A DNA stretch of 14,049 nt from contig CAZVRW010000076.1 of NCBI GenBank assembly GCA_964630265.1, positions 1 through 14,049 of the forward strand. The letters run 5' to 3'. The first letter of the stretch is position 1; each line of letters begins with the position of its first letter. This stretch comes from CAZBWP01 sp964630265. GTDB lineage: Bacteria > Pseudomonadota > Alphaproteobacteria > Rhodospirillales > Defluviicoccaceae. A program made the translations under genes and the position numbers. Of this stretch, positions 8,701 through 14,049 are shown one piece after another. The notes beneath the pieces were generated by a model. It was given only the letters and a program-made list of their open reading frames with translations. It was not told where the DNA came from and did not search any database.

Positions 8701-11048
8701 GCGGCCAAGTGTTCCGGCCGGAAGCGCTCGGCGCAATCGTCGCCGGCCTTGTCGAGCTGCTCGACGAGGGCGAACACGCCGATGTCGTGCTCCCGGCGAT
8801 GCTCGTGGAGGCGCTGGGCGATCTCGGCATGACGTCGGCGTCGCCGGACCGGTTCGACGAGGCTGTACGCGGCCTGCTCGATTTTGTCGTGGGTGAACCG
8901 GTAGACGTCGCCGACGGAGCCGGGCGCGGCGCTGGCCCGGACGATCAGCCCATCGGTCATCGGCTGCATTAGCAACCGCGACGATTCCTGCGTCGAAAGA
9001 CCGGAGATCACCGACAGGTCGTCCGGCGAGGCGCCGCCGCCAAGACACGCCAGATGGTTCAGCAGCTCGCGGGCCTCGGGCTGGTAGACGGTCAGCCGAT
9101 CCAGCATGAAATCGAGCAGGTTTTCGCTGACCTGCAGCTGGCGGATCGCGTCCAGATCCCAGCGCCAACGCCGCTGGTCGACGGAGTAGTGGATTTGGCC
9201 GCTTTCGGTGAGCGCGGTGACGTATCTGCGCAGGAAGAAGGGATTGCCGTCGGTCTTGACCTTGAGCAGACGGGCGAGTTCGGTTGCCGATGCCTCCGTG
9301 CAGGCGAAACTGTCGACCAGAAAGTGGGCGACGGCGTTGGGGGTGAGCGGCTTCAGCGTGATGTCCACCGTCGGCACGTCCGGCGGCCCGCCCAGCATGG
9401 CATCCAGGGCGCTGCCGATGGCGACCTCGTTGGGTCGATACGCGGTGATGACCAGGAAATGTTTGAGCTCAGGGTCGGACAACAGGCCGTCGAGCAGCAT
9501 CTTCGAGGCATCGTCCATCCACTGCACGTCGTCCAGAAACAGCACCAGGGGCGACCCCTTGCCGGCGAACAGCCGAACGAAGCGCTTCATGGTGACGAGG
9601 AACTGCGCCTTGGCCTCGTCGACCGAAAGCTCCGCCATCGGCGCGCTCGGGCGGACGACCAGCGCCATCTCCGGCACCAGCGCCGAGAGCAGGCCGACGT
9701 TGCGACCGAGGCTTTCCGCCAGGCGCTCGCGCCACCGCGTCAGGCGGTCTTCCGGAAAGGCGAGCAGGTGCTGCGCCAGGTGGGCGACCGCTTTGACGAT
9801 GCCGAGAAACGGCTGCGCCGTCGTCGATTGCTGGAACTTGCCGATGGCGAAGAAGCCGCCATCCGCCAGGATGGTCTGGCCGATCGACTCGACCAGCGAC
9901 GTCTTGCCGACCCCTGCATGGCCGGACACCATGACCAGCCCGCGGCCGGCCAGCTTGAGGCGGCGGTACATGTCGAGGATCTGGTCCTGCGCCGCCGATC
10001 GGCCATAGAGCTTGGTGCTCAGCCGCAGCCGCGTCGGCACGTCGTCCTGAGCCAGGCTGAAGCGCGCGGAACCGCCGCCGCGACCAAGCTGTTGCCGGCA
10101 GCGCGCCAAGTCGGCGGCAAGCCCGGCGCCGCTGCGATAGCGGGCATCGGGCGTCTTTTCCAGCAGCTTCAGGACGATGTCCGAGACGGTGGGCGGCAGC
10201 GTCGGATCCACGTGGGACGGCGGCACCGGCTGGCGCGCCAAATGGGCGTGCGCGAGTTGCAGCGGGTCGCGGTAGTCGAAGGGCGGCTTGGCCAGCAGCA
10301 CCTGATAGAGGATCGCGCCCAGCGAATAGAAATCGCCGCGGTAATCGATGACGGCACCGAGACGCCCCGTTCCCTCCGGCGACAGATAGAGGGCGCGGTC
10401 GCGCTCGAGCAGCCCGGCTCGGCCGAGCATCGGCAACGCCGGCAGCTGGACGAAGCCGAGGTCGGAGAAACGCGCCGTCTGGGTGGCTTCGCACCACAGG
10501 ATGCTGTCGGGATTGAGCGAGCTGTGCACCCCGCCGACAGCGTGGAGATAGTCCAGCAGAATGGCGACGCTTTCGATGACGCGCAGGGCGCGGCCGGGTG
10601 ACTGGCCGGGTCCGAAACCGTGGCCGCCGAGCGGCGTGCCGGCGAACCAAGGGATCACCGCCCACGATCCCGAGCCGTCGGGGTGGTGGCGCAGCGGATA
10701 GGTGTAGGCCGAGGCGCCCAGTTGGCCGAGGGCGAATTGCTCGCGCCAGATGGGGTCGTGTTCGAGCGACACGGGCGGCTCGCTCGCGTCCCAGCGCTTG
10801 AGCAGCACCCGCTCGCGGGTCTCTTCGCTGATCGCCTCGAAGGCGGTGAACGCGCCGGTCGACCAAGCGATGCGCCGCACCTGGAAGCCTGGGAGAGTCC
10901 GAATCCCGACCAACCGCTCTGCCCCCGCACCGTCCCGGCCGCTTCGCCCCCGGCCGCTTCGTCGTTCTCGCCGCGTCGTTCTTCCCGCGTCGTTCTCGCC
11001 GCGTCGCAGGCGTTCCGTCCCGAACGCCGTGGCGCTCCCGAACGACAC
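5787..11048 (-). CDS. Multidomain signalling protein: degenerate kinase, AAA ATPase, GAF, class III adenylate/guanylate cyclase
   Basis: A 1753-residue protein. Domains in order: Arg-rich low-complexity N-terminus (about 1-45); protein-kinase-like domain (about 52-320) with Lys84 (LLKRW) and SDLG (195-198), but the catalytic loop reads HSSLNP (175-180) where kinases have HRDLKP; AAA ATPase with Walker A GHAGVGKTS (376-384) and Walker B LVLFLDDVQW (501-510); a long helical-repeat region (about 700-1330); GAF (about 1380-1530); a coiled coil; and a class III cyclase domain (about 1573-1753). The cyclase has both metal Asp (1581 in FCDLRGYT, 1625 in GDGIM) and the Asn1701/Arg1705 pair (HVNLASR), so it is probably active. 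The usual substrate-specifying Lys and Thr/Asp positions are His1621 and Ala1694, so cAMP versus cGMP cannot be called. No membrane segment is seen. The GTG start has a weak ribosome site, and an internal TTG near codon 46 is an alternative. It lies downstream of the small-peptide gene, same strand. Confidence 0.92.
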   Translation of the reverse strand: MSFGSATAFGTERLRRGENDAGRTTRRERRSGRGRSGRDGAGAERLVGIRTLPGFQVRRIAWSTGAFTAFEAISEETRERVLLKRWDASEPPVSLEHDPIWREQFALGQLGASAYTYPLRHHPDGSGSWAVIPWFAGTPLGGHGFGPGQSPGRALRVIESVAILLDYLHAVGGVHSSLNPDSILWCEATQTARFSDLGFVQLPALPMLGRAGLLERDRALYLSPEGTGRLGAVIDYRGDFYSLGAILYQVLLAKPPFDYRDPLQLAHAHLARQPVPPSHVDPTLPPTVSDIVLKLLEKTPDARYRSGAGLAADLARCRQQLGRGGGSARFSLAQDDVPTRLRLSTKLYGRSAAQDQILDMYRRLKLAGRGLVMVSGHAGVGKTSLVESIGQTILADGGFFAIGKFQQSTTAQPFLGIVKAVAHLAQHLLAFPEDRLTRWRERLAESLGRNVGLLSALVPEMALVVRPSAPMAELSVDEAKAQFLVTMKRFVRLFAGKGSPLVLFLDDVQWMDDASKMLLDGLLSDPELKHFLVITAYRPNEVAIGSALDAMLGGPPDVPTVDITLKPLTPNAVAHFLVDSFACTEASATELARLLKVKTDGNPFFLRRYVTALTESGQIHYSVDQRRWRWDLDAIRQLQVSENLLDFMLDRLTVYQPEARELLNHLACLGGGASPDDLSVISGLSTQESSRLLMQPMTDGLIVRASAAPGSVGDVYRFTHDKIEQAAYSLVEPVRRRRRHAEIAQRLHEHRREHDIGVFALVEQLDKAGDDCAERFRPEHLAALYLEAAKRSRDNTAYSAARHYLERAASFIAACPEAAAAELLCVLYRVQAEVEYQLGDLGASRSCVDMALRWCLDPSDQAALYTLLIVQDTLQGRYREALDRGWQALSLLGFDLARTDIAGALDREIERLSSIDIAAQYDELLARPEIADPLVCRILDILMYLIPPSYFAHAELNNLIASVMARLAIEHGVSPAATKGLSNFGAVIAERGRYRDGYLFGRLALQLAEKHGYVKARPRVLYTLAGSLNHWVNHLRTTHDIVDDGFAQCLEQGERDYGGYLLTLARCQNEFFLGRPIAAFKREVADIREHVESTQNTLGQGLAAAAYLALSHLDGSTSDDSPFDIGALREADLLASVETHAHGLLACYFHVLKAHNYCFLGKFRCAAESIAAARQHCDSLSTEMTLPMLTLFAALSTLGCLASEDVSAEERAARLAELRDHQTRLGVWRDCCPENFLHADLLVRAGREALDGRTLDAVGTYEEAIRAARDHHYVQFEGLAQFLLADLWRRRGHPDYAEVHLARARACYETWGAKRLVGYIDSVSLRGEETTKPANGLAPDTEIDLINERLDLRALFELTQRLSGEIDLEGLKTEIANAIVAVTGAQKVVVFLAENGAYDPVVTLDIEGRAQAPAESAYPAALVNLVGRTQEASVVRDGIPDLNVAHDPYLRAARPLSALGLPLVQLGTLEGIVYVENRINLMDLSDRKLRYLSVLGAQAAISIRNSLLYSELERKVEERTKALADLADELEVRVKRQVEEIKKLEQLRRFLSPPVADLLLSSGNDEVLKSHRRRIAILFCDLRGYTAFSEAVEPEEAVEMLKTYHRTLGEIVRRHQATVDHLAGDGIMVFVGDPIVSEQPIVQAIDMAVEMRGAIERFIARFDGMGTELGFGIGVSYGYATIGLIGDDERTEYAATGRHVNLASRLCDQATNGQILTTQRVVNQLAGRRSVEYVDEIRFKGFAAPIPVFNVIG
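10961..11002. repeat. Three tandem 14-bp repeats at the 5' end of the cyclase gene
   Basis: gtcgttctcgccgc at 10961-10974, a two-base variant at 10975-10988 (gtcgttcttcccgc), and an exact copy at 10989-11002, followed by a fragment gtcgc. Three units are 42 bp, so the frame is kept over the array, but each added or lost single unit would shift it. The encoded segment is Arg-rich and unlike a domain, so the true start may lie downstream of the repeats. Confidence 0.8.
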
Positions 11049-11131
11049 CCTGAATGCTAGCGCATCCTTGCGGAGGGTGCCATCGGCTGGGTGCGGGATG
11101 GGTTTTGAGGGGCCAGTCGGATCGCTTTATC

Positions 11132-11148
11132 GGTCTCGCAGCGAGACC
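11132..11148. repeat. 17-bp dyad, operator-like
   Basis: GGTCTCGCAGCGAGACC: 8-bp perfect arms around a single central A. On the minus strand it fills exactly the 17-bp gap between a poor -35 (CTGCAG) and a -10-like GATAAA, which would suit an operator for the cyclase gene. The promoter match is weak. A simple hairpin (7-bp stem, 3-nt loop) is equally possible. Confidence 0.35.
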
Positions 11149-11302
11149 CTGCAGCACTGGACCGGGCCGGCGTTCGCGGGCGTCTCGCGCACGGAGCAAA
11201 ACGGTCGGGCACGGGACACCCGTTTCGACGGATACGGCGAAAGACACGCTGCATGCTCTTGATGCTCGGAAGCGCCACGATGTCCGGCCAGCCGCCCGCC
11301 GA

Positions 11303-11338
11303 CGAATGGGCTGCCGGAACGCTCCGGCAGCCCGTTCG
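11303..11338 (-). terminator. Strong hairpin after the small-peptide gene
   Basis: GGGCTGCCGGA, loop ACGC, TCCGGCAGCCC: an 11-bp perfect GC-rich stem. It is extended by CGAAT/GTTCG to 16 pairs with one mismatch or wobble. It begins 12 bases past the stop codon of the peptide gene. No T-run follows, so it may terminate weakly or protect the 3' end of the peptide mRNA, leaving some read-through into the cyclase gene. Confidence 0.6.
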
Positions 11339-11350
11339 ACATCAACAAGG

Positions 11351-11689
11351 CTAACACCCGAACTCGGCGCCGAAGCCACCGCAGCCGGGAGGCGCCGTAA
11401 AGATCGGCCCCCCGAACAGCGAGTACTGGAGGTCGAAGCCGCTGCGTTGCGGCGTCGGCAAGGTGCCGGCCAATCCGAAGGCGCCGAAGGATACGATCCG
11501 CATCGTCGTGAGCGTGTAGCGGACGCCGGCGGTGATCGTGTCCATCTCCGCTTCCGAGAGCTGTACGGCCGTCGTCGCGGCGTCGGCGACAGGAGTCGCC
11601 ACCGGTCCCGTCTCCGTGGCCCAGGCAGGGGCGGTCAAGGCCGGGGTCGTCAAAGCAAGTGCGAGGGCAGTCGATACGATGGACTTCAT
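11351..11689 (-). CDS. Small secreted RiPP-precursor-like protein
   Basis: 112 residues. The N-terminus is a Sec-type signal peptide: MKS, a hydrophobic stretch, and probable cleavage after AWA (residue 24). Residues 44-55 read LSEAEMDTITAG, a motif like the L-x3-E-M/L-D-x-V/I-x-A/G-G segment that ends many bacterial peptide leaders and also recurs in uncharacterised proteobacterial small secreted proteins. The remaining 57 residues are rich in Gly, Phe and Thr and end with two Cys nine apart (C103, C112), which could form a disulfide or other crosslink. ATG follows GGAGA with 6-nt spacing, a good ribosome site. The gene has its own promoter with a consensus CRP-type box and a hairpin after its stop. 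No homologue is recognised. It may be a modified peptide precursor or simply a small exported protein, and a link to the radical SAM enzyme is unproven. Confidence 0.7.
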   Translation of the reverse strand: MKSIVSTALALALTTPALTAPAWATETGPVATPVADAATTAVQLSEAEMDTITAGVRYTLTTMRIVSFGAFGLAGTLPTPQRSGFDLQYSLFGGPIFTAPPGCGGFGAEFGC

Positions 11690-11718
11690 GGTCCGTCTCC
11701 ATTCTGGATATGCTCATT

Positions 11719-11732
11719 TGGACATCTGTCCA
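11719..11732. promoter_or_regulatory. 14-bp dyad in the leader of the small-peptide gene
   Basis: TGGACATCTGTCCA: arms TGGACA/TGTCCA around TC. It falls between the predicted transcription start and the ribosome site of the peptide gene. It could be a second operator or a small mRNA hairpin. Confidence 0.35.
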
Positions 11733-11743
11733 GGAACAGTGAA

Positions 11744-11749
11744 AGGATA
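11744..11749 (-). promoter_or_regulatory. Candidate -10 element of the small-peptide gene
   Basis: Reads TATCCT on the minus strand (4 of 6 to TATAAT). No good -35 is present at 17 bp. An activator-dependent promoter is expected to lack one when the activator sits at about -41.5. The predicted start near 11737 puts the centre of the CRP-type box about 41 bp upstream. Confidence 0.45.
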
Positions 11750-11769
11750 GAGACGCAGTCATCCAAAGT

Positions 11770-11787
11770 ATGTGAACCAGTTCACAT
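11770..11787. promoter_or_regulatory. Consensus CRP-type operator
   Basis: ATGTGAACCAGTTCACAT contains TGTGA-N6-TCACA, the exact core of the cAMP receptor protein (CRP) consensus, with the dyad extended by one more pair outside. It is centred at 11778.5 in an AT-richer intergenic stretch, 81 bp before the ATG of the small-peptide gene and far (over 300 bp) from the divergent SGNH gene. Assignment to a CRP-family protein is by motif. Another Crp/Fnr family member could bind it. Confidence 0.7.
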
Positions 11788-12140
11788 CAGACCAGCGCGC
11801 TTTATTTCGCAATTTTATTGCCCAATCATGCCGCCGTTGCGGGGCCATCCGCGAGGCCGTACCCTCTGCTGCTGTCGGATTCGGCGCAACCGCGCATCCT
11901 TGCGCAACCGGCGTCGTTCGCCCCCCGTAACTTGGCGGTGAAGCTCGGTTTGGCAGCGGCTCGTCGGATCGGTCGAGCAAGCCATTGATCTGACGCGTCC
12001 CGTCGGCTATCGAAGGGTTTCCATTTGGCATCGGCGAACCTGCAGGATCCGCTTTCCCGAATCGGTCGCGTTGCAGACGCGAAACGAGCCGCTGCGTGCG
12101 CTTGGTTGCCGAAGAAGACCGTATTTGGAAGGCTCGCGAA
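11788..12140. other. Intergenic region before the SGNH gene
   Basis: About 350 bases with no supported gene. The left part is AT-rich, with a small dyad GCAAT-TTT-ATTGC (11809-11821). The 8-mer GCGCAACC recurs around 11890-11915. A weak plus-strand promoter candidate is TTGATC (11985-11990), 17 bp, then TATCGA (12008-12013), suited to the gene that starts at 12141. Confidence 0.45.
12127..12132 (+). promoter_or_regulatory. Ribosome binding site that decides the SGNH gene start
   Basis: GGAAGG lies 8 nt before a TTG codon at 12141. The upstream GTG at 12096 has no comparable purine-rich site, which favours the TTG. Confidence 0.5.
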
Positions 12141-13358
12141 TTGAAGAGCTTTGCTCGCACGCTCGCCCGACGCGTCGCGCGTCTCATCGGCGGCGTATCG
12201 GCAGTCCTCCTGGTCTGCTTGGTCACCTTGGAAATCCTGAGCGCAGCGTCCGCTCATCTCGGTCTCATCCCGTCCGACATGCCGAACTATCGCTGGCCCA
12301 CCTTCCGGCCGTTCTGGGCGGACATGAACCCGGTGTTCGGCGTCTGGCATGCACCCTACGCCCGCTTCACGCACGTCAACGCCTGCTACAACCTTGAGTA
12401 CCGGGCGAACGGGCATGGCATGCGCGACCGACCGCGAGCGCTGCGGGCGGACGAGGCACGCATCGTGATGCTTGGCGATTCATTCGTCGAAGGTTACGGG
12501 TTGGCGCGGGCCGCGCGGGTCTCGGATCGCCTGGAGGCCGCGACCGGCGTGCCACACCTCAACTTCGGGACATCGGGCAGCTTCGGGCCCACGCAGTACC
12601 TGCTGCAATATCGCAGCATGGCAAGCCGGTTCGACCATACCGGTGTCATGATCAATATCCTGCCCGATAACGACTTCACTGACGACGATCCGGACTACTG
12701 GCAAGCCGCCACCCGGAAACGTTACCGGCCGTATTATGTCGAGACGGACGACGGCGGCTATCGCCTGGACTATCGTGAGAAGGATGCCCTGGGACCGTCC
12801 GAACGCGACCGCCGCAACGAGATCACTCGCGGCATGCGCAACTTTCTTCGCAACTTCACCTTCAGCGCAGGTGCCATCAACTACTTTCAGGGCTGGATCA
12901 CCCATAGTCTCGGCATGGACAGGAACGGGCCAACTTTGCCCGGAATGGGCAGTTATTCAGGCTATTTCGATTACACGCCAGCGCAAGCGCGGAAATTCAA
13001 ATGGGTCTTTGCTCGCCTCGTCGAAGCGAGCGGCGACCGGCCGATCCTCGTCGTGGTGATCCCGCGCCCGTCGGATGTGGAACGGTATCGCGCCGACGGG
13101 CGGGCGCCGCTCACCGATCTGCTGGACCACATCGGAACCGCCCACGACAACGTCGCGGTGATCGACCTGCTGCCCGAGTTGAGCCGCGCCGGCAATCTGC
13201 AGGCGTTGTACAACAGGTGTGACGGACACTGGTCGCCAGAGGGGGCGGCCCTGGCGGCCGACCTAATTCATGGCCACCCCGCCTATCGTCGATACCTCGA
13301 CCAAGCGAAGGGGCTGTCGTCTCGCGAACGGTCCGGAGATCGCCGCCACCGAGGATGA
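12141..13358 (+). CDS. Membrane-anchored SGNH/GDSL-fold protein, AlgX/AlgJ-like
   Basis: 405 residues from the TTG start (MKSFARTLARR...). An alternative GTG at 12096 would add 15 residues. A basic n-region and one hydrophobic helix (about residues 12-35) predict an N-in signal anchor with the rest in the periplasm. Block I is VMLGDSFVEGYG with the nucleophile candidate Ser114. A Gly block follows (NFGTSGSFGPTQY), then NILPDNDF. The C-terminal motif DGHWSPEG supplies Asp361 and His363. This D-x-H-W form is typical of AlgX/AlgJ-type polysaccharide O-acetyltransferases and related SGNH proteins. Esterase or acyl-transfer activity on an extracellular glycan is a family-based guess, with no polysaccharide genes in the window to support it. 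It is convergent with the next gene, with a 26-bp gap. No link to the peptide genes is visible. Confidence 0.82.
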   Translation: MKSFARTLARRVARLIGGVSAVLLVCLVTLEILSAASAHLGLIPSDMPNYRWPTFRPFWADMNPVFGVWHAPYARFTHVNACYNLEYRANGHGMRDRPRALRADEARIVMLGDSFVEGYGLARAARVSDRLEAATGVPHLNFGTSGSFGPTQYLLQYRSMASRFDHTGVMINILPDNDFTDDDPDYWQAATRKRYRPYYVETDDGGYRLDYREKDALGPSERDRRNEITRGMRNFLRNFTFSAGAINYFQGWITHSLGMDRNGPTLPGMGSYSGYFDYTPAQARKFKWVFARLVEASGDRPILVVVIPRPSDVERYRADGRAPLTDLLDHIGTAHDNVAVIDLLPELSRAGNLQALYNRCDGHWSPEGAALAADLIHGHPAYRRYLDQAKGLSSRERSGDRRHRG

Positions 13359-13384
13359 CGTTTCAGCGCCCTCGGAGCGGCTCG

Positions 13385-13774
13385 TCACGTCGATGTCGCC
13401 TTGCCTTCCTGCGTGACTTCTGGAGAGCGCGCGCTGGGATGCGAGCGGACGATGGTCCGTAGCGCGTCCATCTTTTCTTCCGGGAAGCCGATAACCAGGA
13501 GAACCTGGCCGGCCTCGATATCGCGTTCGGCGTCGCGCACAAACGGATCGGGGGGAACCGTCCCGTAGATGCCAGAGATCAAGCTGCCCATGCCGCGACC
13601 GCCGACCATCGCTTCCTCCATGAGGCTCGCCGGCGGCACCCCGGCCGCCCGCAGCGCCGCCTTGTCCTTGGCGAACACGTGCACGTTGGTCGCTTCGAAC
13701 CCCGCCGCCAGGAGATCGTCGTAAACCGCTTTCGTCGCCGCTGCATCGGCGACCAGAACGTGCCATCGCTTCAT
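13385..13774 (-). CDS. Small conserved hypothetical protein, stress-protein-like
   Basis: 129 residues. The opening MKRWHVLVADAAATKAVYDD and the following NVHVFAKD resemble a group of small bacterial proteins with an alpha/beta N-terminal half (VDD-L-hIHV-aK pattern), often related to general-stress or DUF1269-type proteins. The C-terminal half has IEAGQVLLVIGFPEEKMDAL followed by a HP pair, also typical of that group. Relatives as I recall them carry a hydrophobic hairpin between the halves. Here it is replaced by a short Gly-rich stretch (GGRGMGSLISGIYG), so the protein is probably soluble or only weakly membrane-associated. ATG follows GAGGAGG with about 5-nt spacing, a strong site, next to the inverted repeat at 13788-13814. 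Function unknown. Confidence 0.75.
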   Translation of the reverse strand: MKRWHVLVADAAATKAVYDDLLAAGFEATNVHVFAKDKAALRAAGVPPASLMEEAMVGGRGMGSLISGIYGTVPPDPFVRDAERDIEAGQVLLVIGFPEEKMDALRTIVRSHPSARSPEVTQEGKATST

Positions 13775-13787
13775 CGCGCCCTCCTCT

Positions 13788-13814
13788 CTCTCATGTCCAT
13801 GGTGGATATGAGAG
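13788..13814. repeat. Inverted repeat next to the ribosome site of the 129-residue gene
   Basis: CTCTCAT-g-TCCA, loop TGG, TGGA-t-ATGAGAG: 11 of 12 arm positions pair. In the mRNA (minus strand) the stem would end directly beside the GGAGG ribosome site. Operator or mRNA hairpin are both possible. Confidence 0.5.
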
Positions 13815-13835
13815 CCGAGGCGTGGAGCGGTCGCA

Positions 13836-13849
13836 TTGACCTACGTTAA
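13836..13849. promoter_or_regulatory. FNR-like half-site pair
   Basis: TTGAC-N4-GTTAA, one base from a perfect TTGAC-N4-GTCAA dyad. It resembles the Crp/Fnr family consensus TTGAT-N4-ATCAA. It is centred 68 bp upstream of the start codon of the 129-residue gene. No good -10 is seen at the matching distance, so the assignment is tentative. Confidence 0.3.
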
Positions 13850-13950
13850 CCAAAGCATCTCTTGGCGGGGAGCCCGGCCGTCAGCCGCTCTCCACGGAGC
13901 TTGGCAGCGGCGCCCACGAAGTCGCGGGAGGTCCAATCGGAAACTCGAGG

Positions 13951-13969
13951 AAAACTCCGGGCCGAGCCC
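13951..13969 (-). terminator. Weak terminator candidate after tRNA-Met
   Basis: On the minus strand GGGC-TCG-GCCC (from 13969 to 13959) is followed after a few bases by TTTT (13954-13951), just past the tRNA 3' end. The stem is only 4 bp. Confidence 0.3.
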
Positions 13970-13974
13970 TACGA

Positions 13975-14049
13975 TGGTAGCGGAGGAGGGACTCGAACCC
14001 CCGACACGCGGATTATGATTCCGCTGCTCTAACCAACTGAGCTACTCCG
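13975..14049 (-). tRNA. tRNA-Met (anticodon CAT), 5' end cut by window edge
   Basis: The minus strand shows a full cloverleaf except the first two bases. The D-arm is GCTC...GAGC. The anticodon stem GCGGA/TCCGC encloses loop ATCATAA (anticodon CAT). The T-arm is GGGGG-TTCGAGT-CCCTC. The acceptor 3' strand is CTCCGCT, with discriminator A and encoded CCA (13977-13975). Two 5' acceptor bases lie beyond 14049. The body matches the elongator tRNA-Met common in alphaproteobacteria. A CAT-anticodon tRNA-Ile is less likely. Confidence 0.93.

Larger units (their letters stand above)
11049..11350. other. Intergenic region between small-peptide gene and cyclase gene
   Basis: About 300 bases with no supported gene. 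The stretch contains the hairpin at 11303-11338 just after the peptide gene stop and the dyad at 11132-11148. No clear promoter for the cyclase gene is visible. A short GTG-initiated frame at 11278-11057 (-) has no ribosome site and resembles nothing. The cyclase gene could be served by read-through from the peptide promoter or by an unrecognised promoter here. Confidence 0.5.

Noticed and set aside
5877..8972. Long open plus-strand frame opposite the cyclase gene (1031 codons)
   Set aside because: Antisense shadow. The minus strand has GAF, coiled coil and cyclase motifs in frame.
11068..11082. Sigma-54-like TGGCAC upstream of the cyclase gene (minus strand)
   Set aside because: The required GC element at the right spacing reads GCAA, not TTGC.
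11057..11278. 73-codon frame between the peptide and cyclase genes
   Set aside because: GTG start without ribosome site, covers two dyads, and has no recognisable composition or motif.
13356..13390. Terminator between the SGNH gene and the 129-residue gene
   Set aside because: Only a 5-bp CCGAG/CTCGG pairing with a 17-nt loop is present, too weak to call.

Overview
High-GC chromosomal segment from a proteobacterium, most likely an alphaproteobacterium of Rhodospirillales type. The inference rests on the strong codon GC bias, the elongator tRNA-Met whose body matches the usual alphaproteobacterial form, and the signalling and peptide gene families present. The genus cannot be named from sequence alone.

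Layout. (1) Positions 1-495 are non-coding, with three dyads and an AT-rich promoter-like patch. (2) Positions 496-5657 (+) hold a translationally coupled pair: a B12-binding radical SAM enzyme and an S9 (prolyl-oligopeptidase type) serine peptidase, overlapping by the four bases ATGA. The peptidase has an unusual N-terminal extension: an Asp-rich stretch, then seven near-perfect copies of an octapeptide (GTSVGIGV type). (3) A long inverted repeat at 5738-5787 separates this pair from a convergent gene. (4) Positions 5787-11048 (-) encode a 1753-residue signalling protein: degenerate protein-kinase domain, AAA ATPase, helical repeats, GAF, coiled coil and class III nucleotide cyclase. (5) Upstream of it on the same strand (11351-11689) is a small secreted, RiPP-precursor-like protein with a signal peptide and an LSEAEMDTITAG motif. 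It is followed by a strong hairpin and preceded by a perfect TGTGA-N6-TCACA CRP-type operator, which lies about 41 bp upstream of the predicted transcription start. (6) Positions 12141-13358 (+) encode a membrane-anchored SGNH/AlgX-like protein. (7) Positions 13385-13774 (-) encode a small stress-type hypothetical protein. (8) A tRNA-Met(CAT) on the minus strand runs off the right edge.

How they may work together. Two themes stand out. One is a possible peptide modification and processing module: the radical SAM enzyme plus a peptidase that carries a repetitive, core-like peptide in its own N-terminus. The other is a possible cyclic-nucleotide circuit: a cyclase gene directly downstream of a small secreted-peptide gene whose promoter has a consensus CRP box at class II spacing. 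Whether the two themes form one system is inference. Nothing in the sequence proves that the radical SAM enzyme acts on either the repeats or the small peptide.
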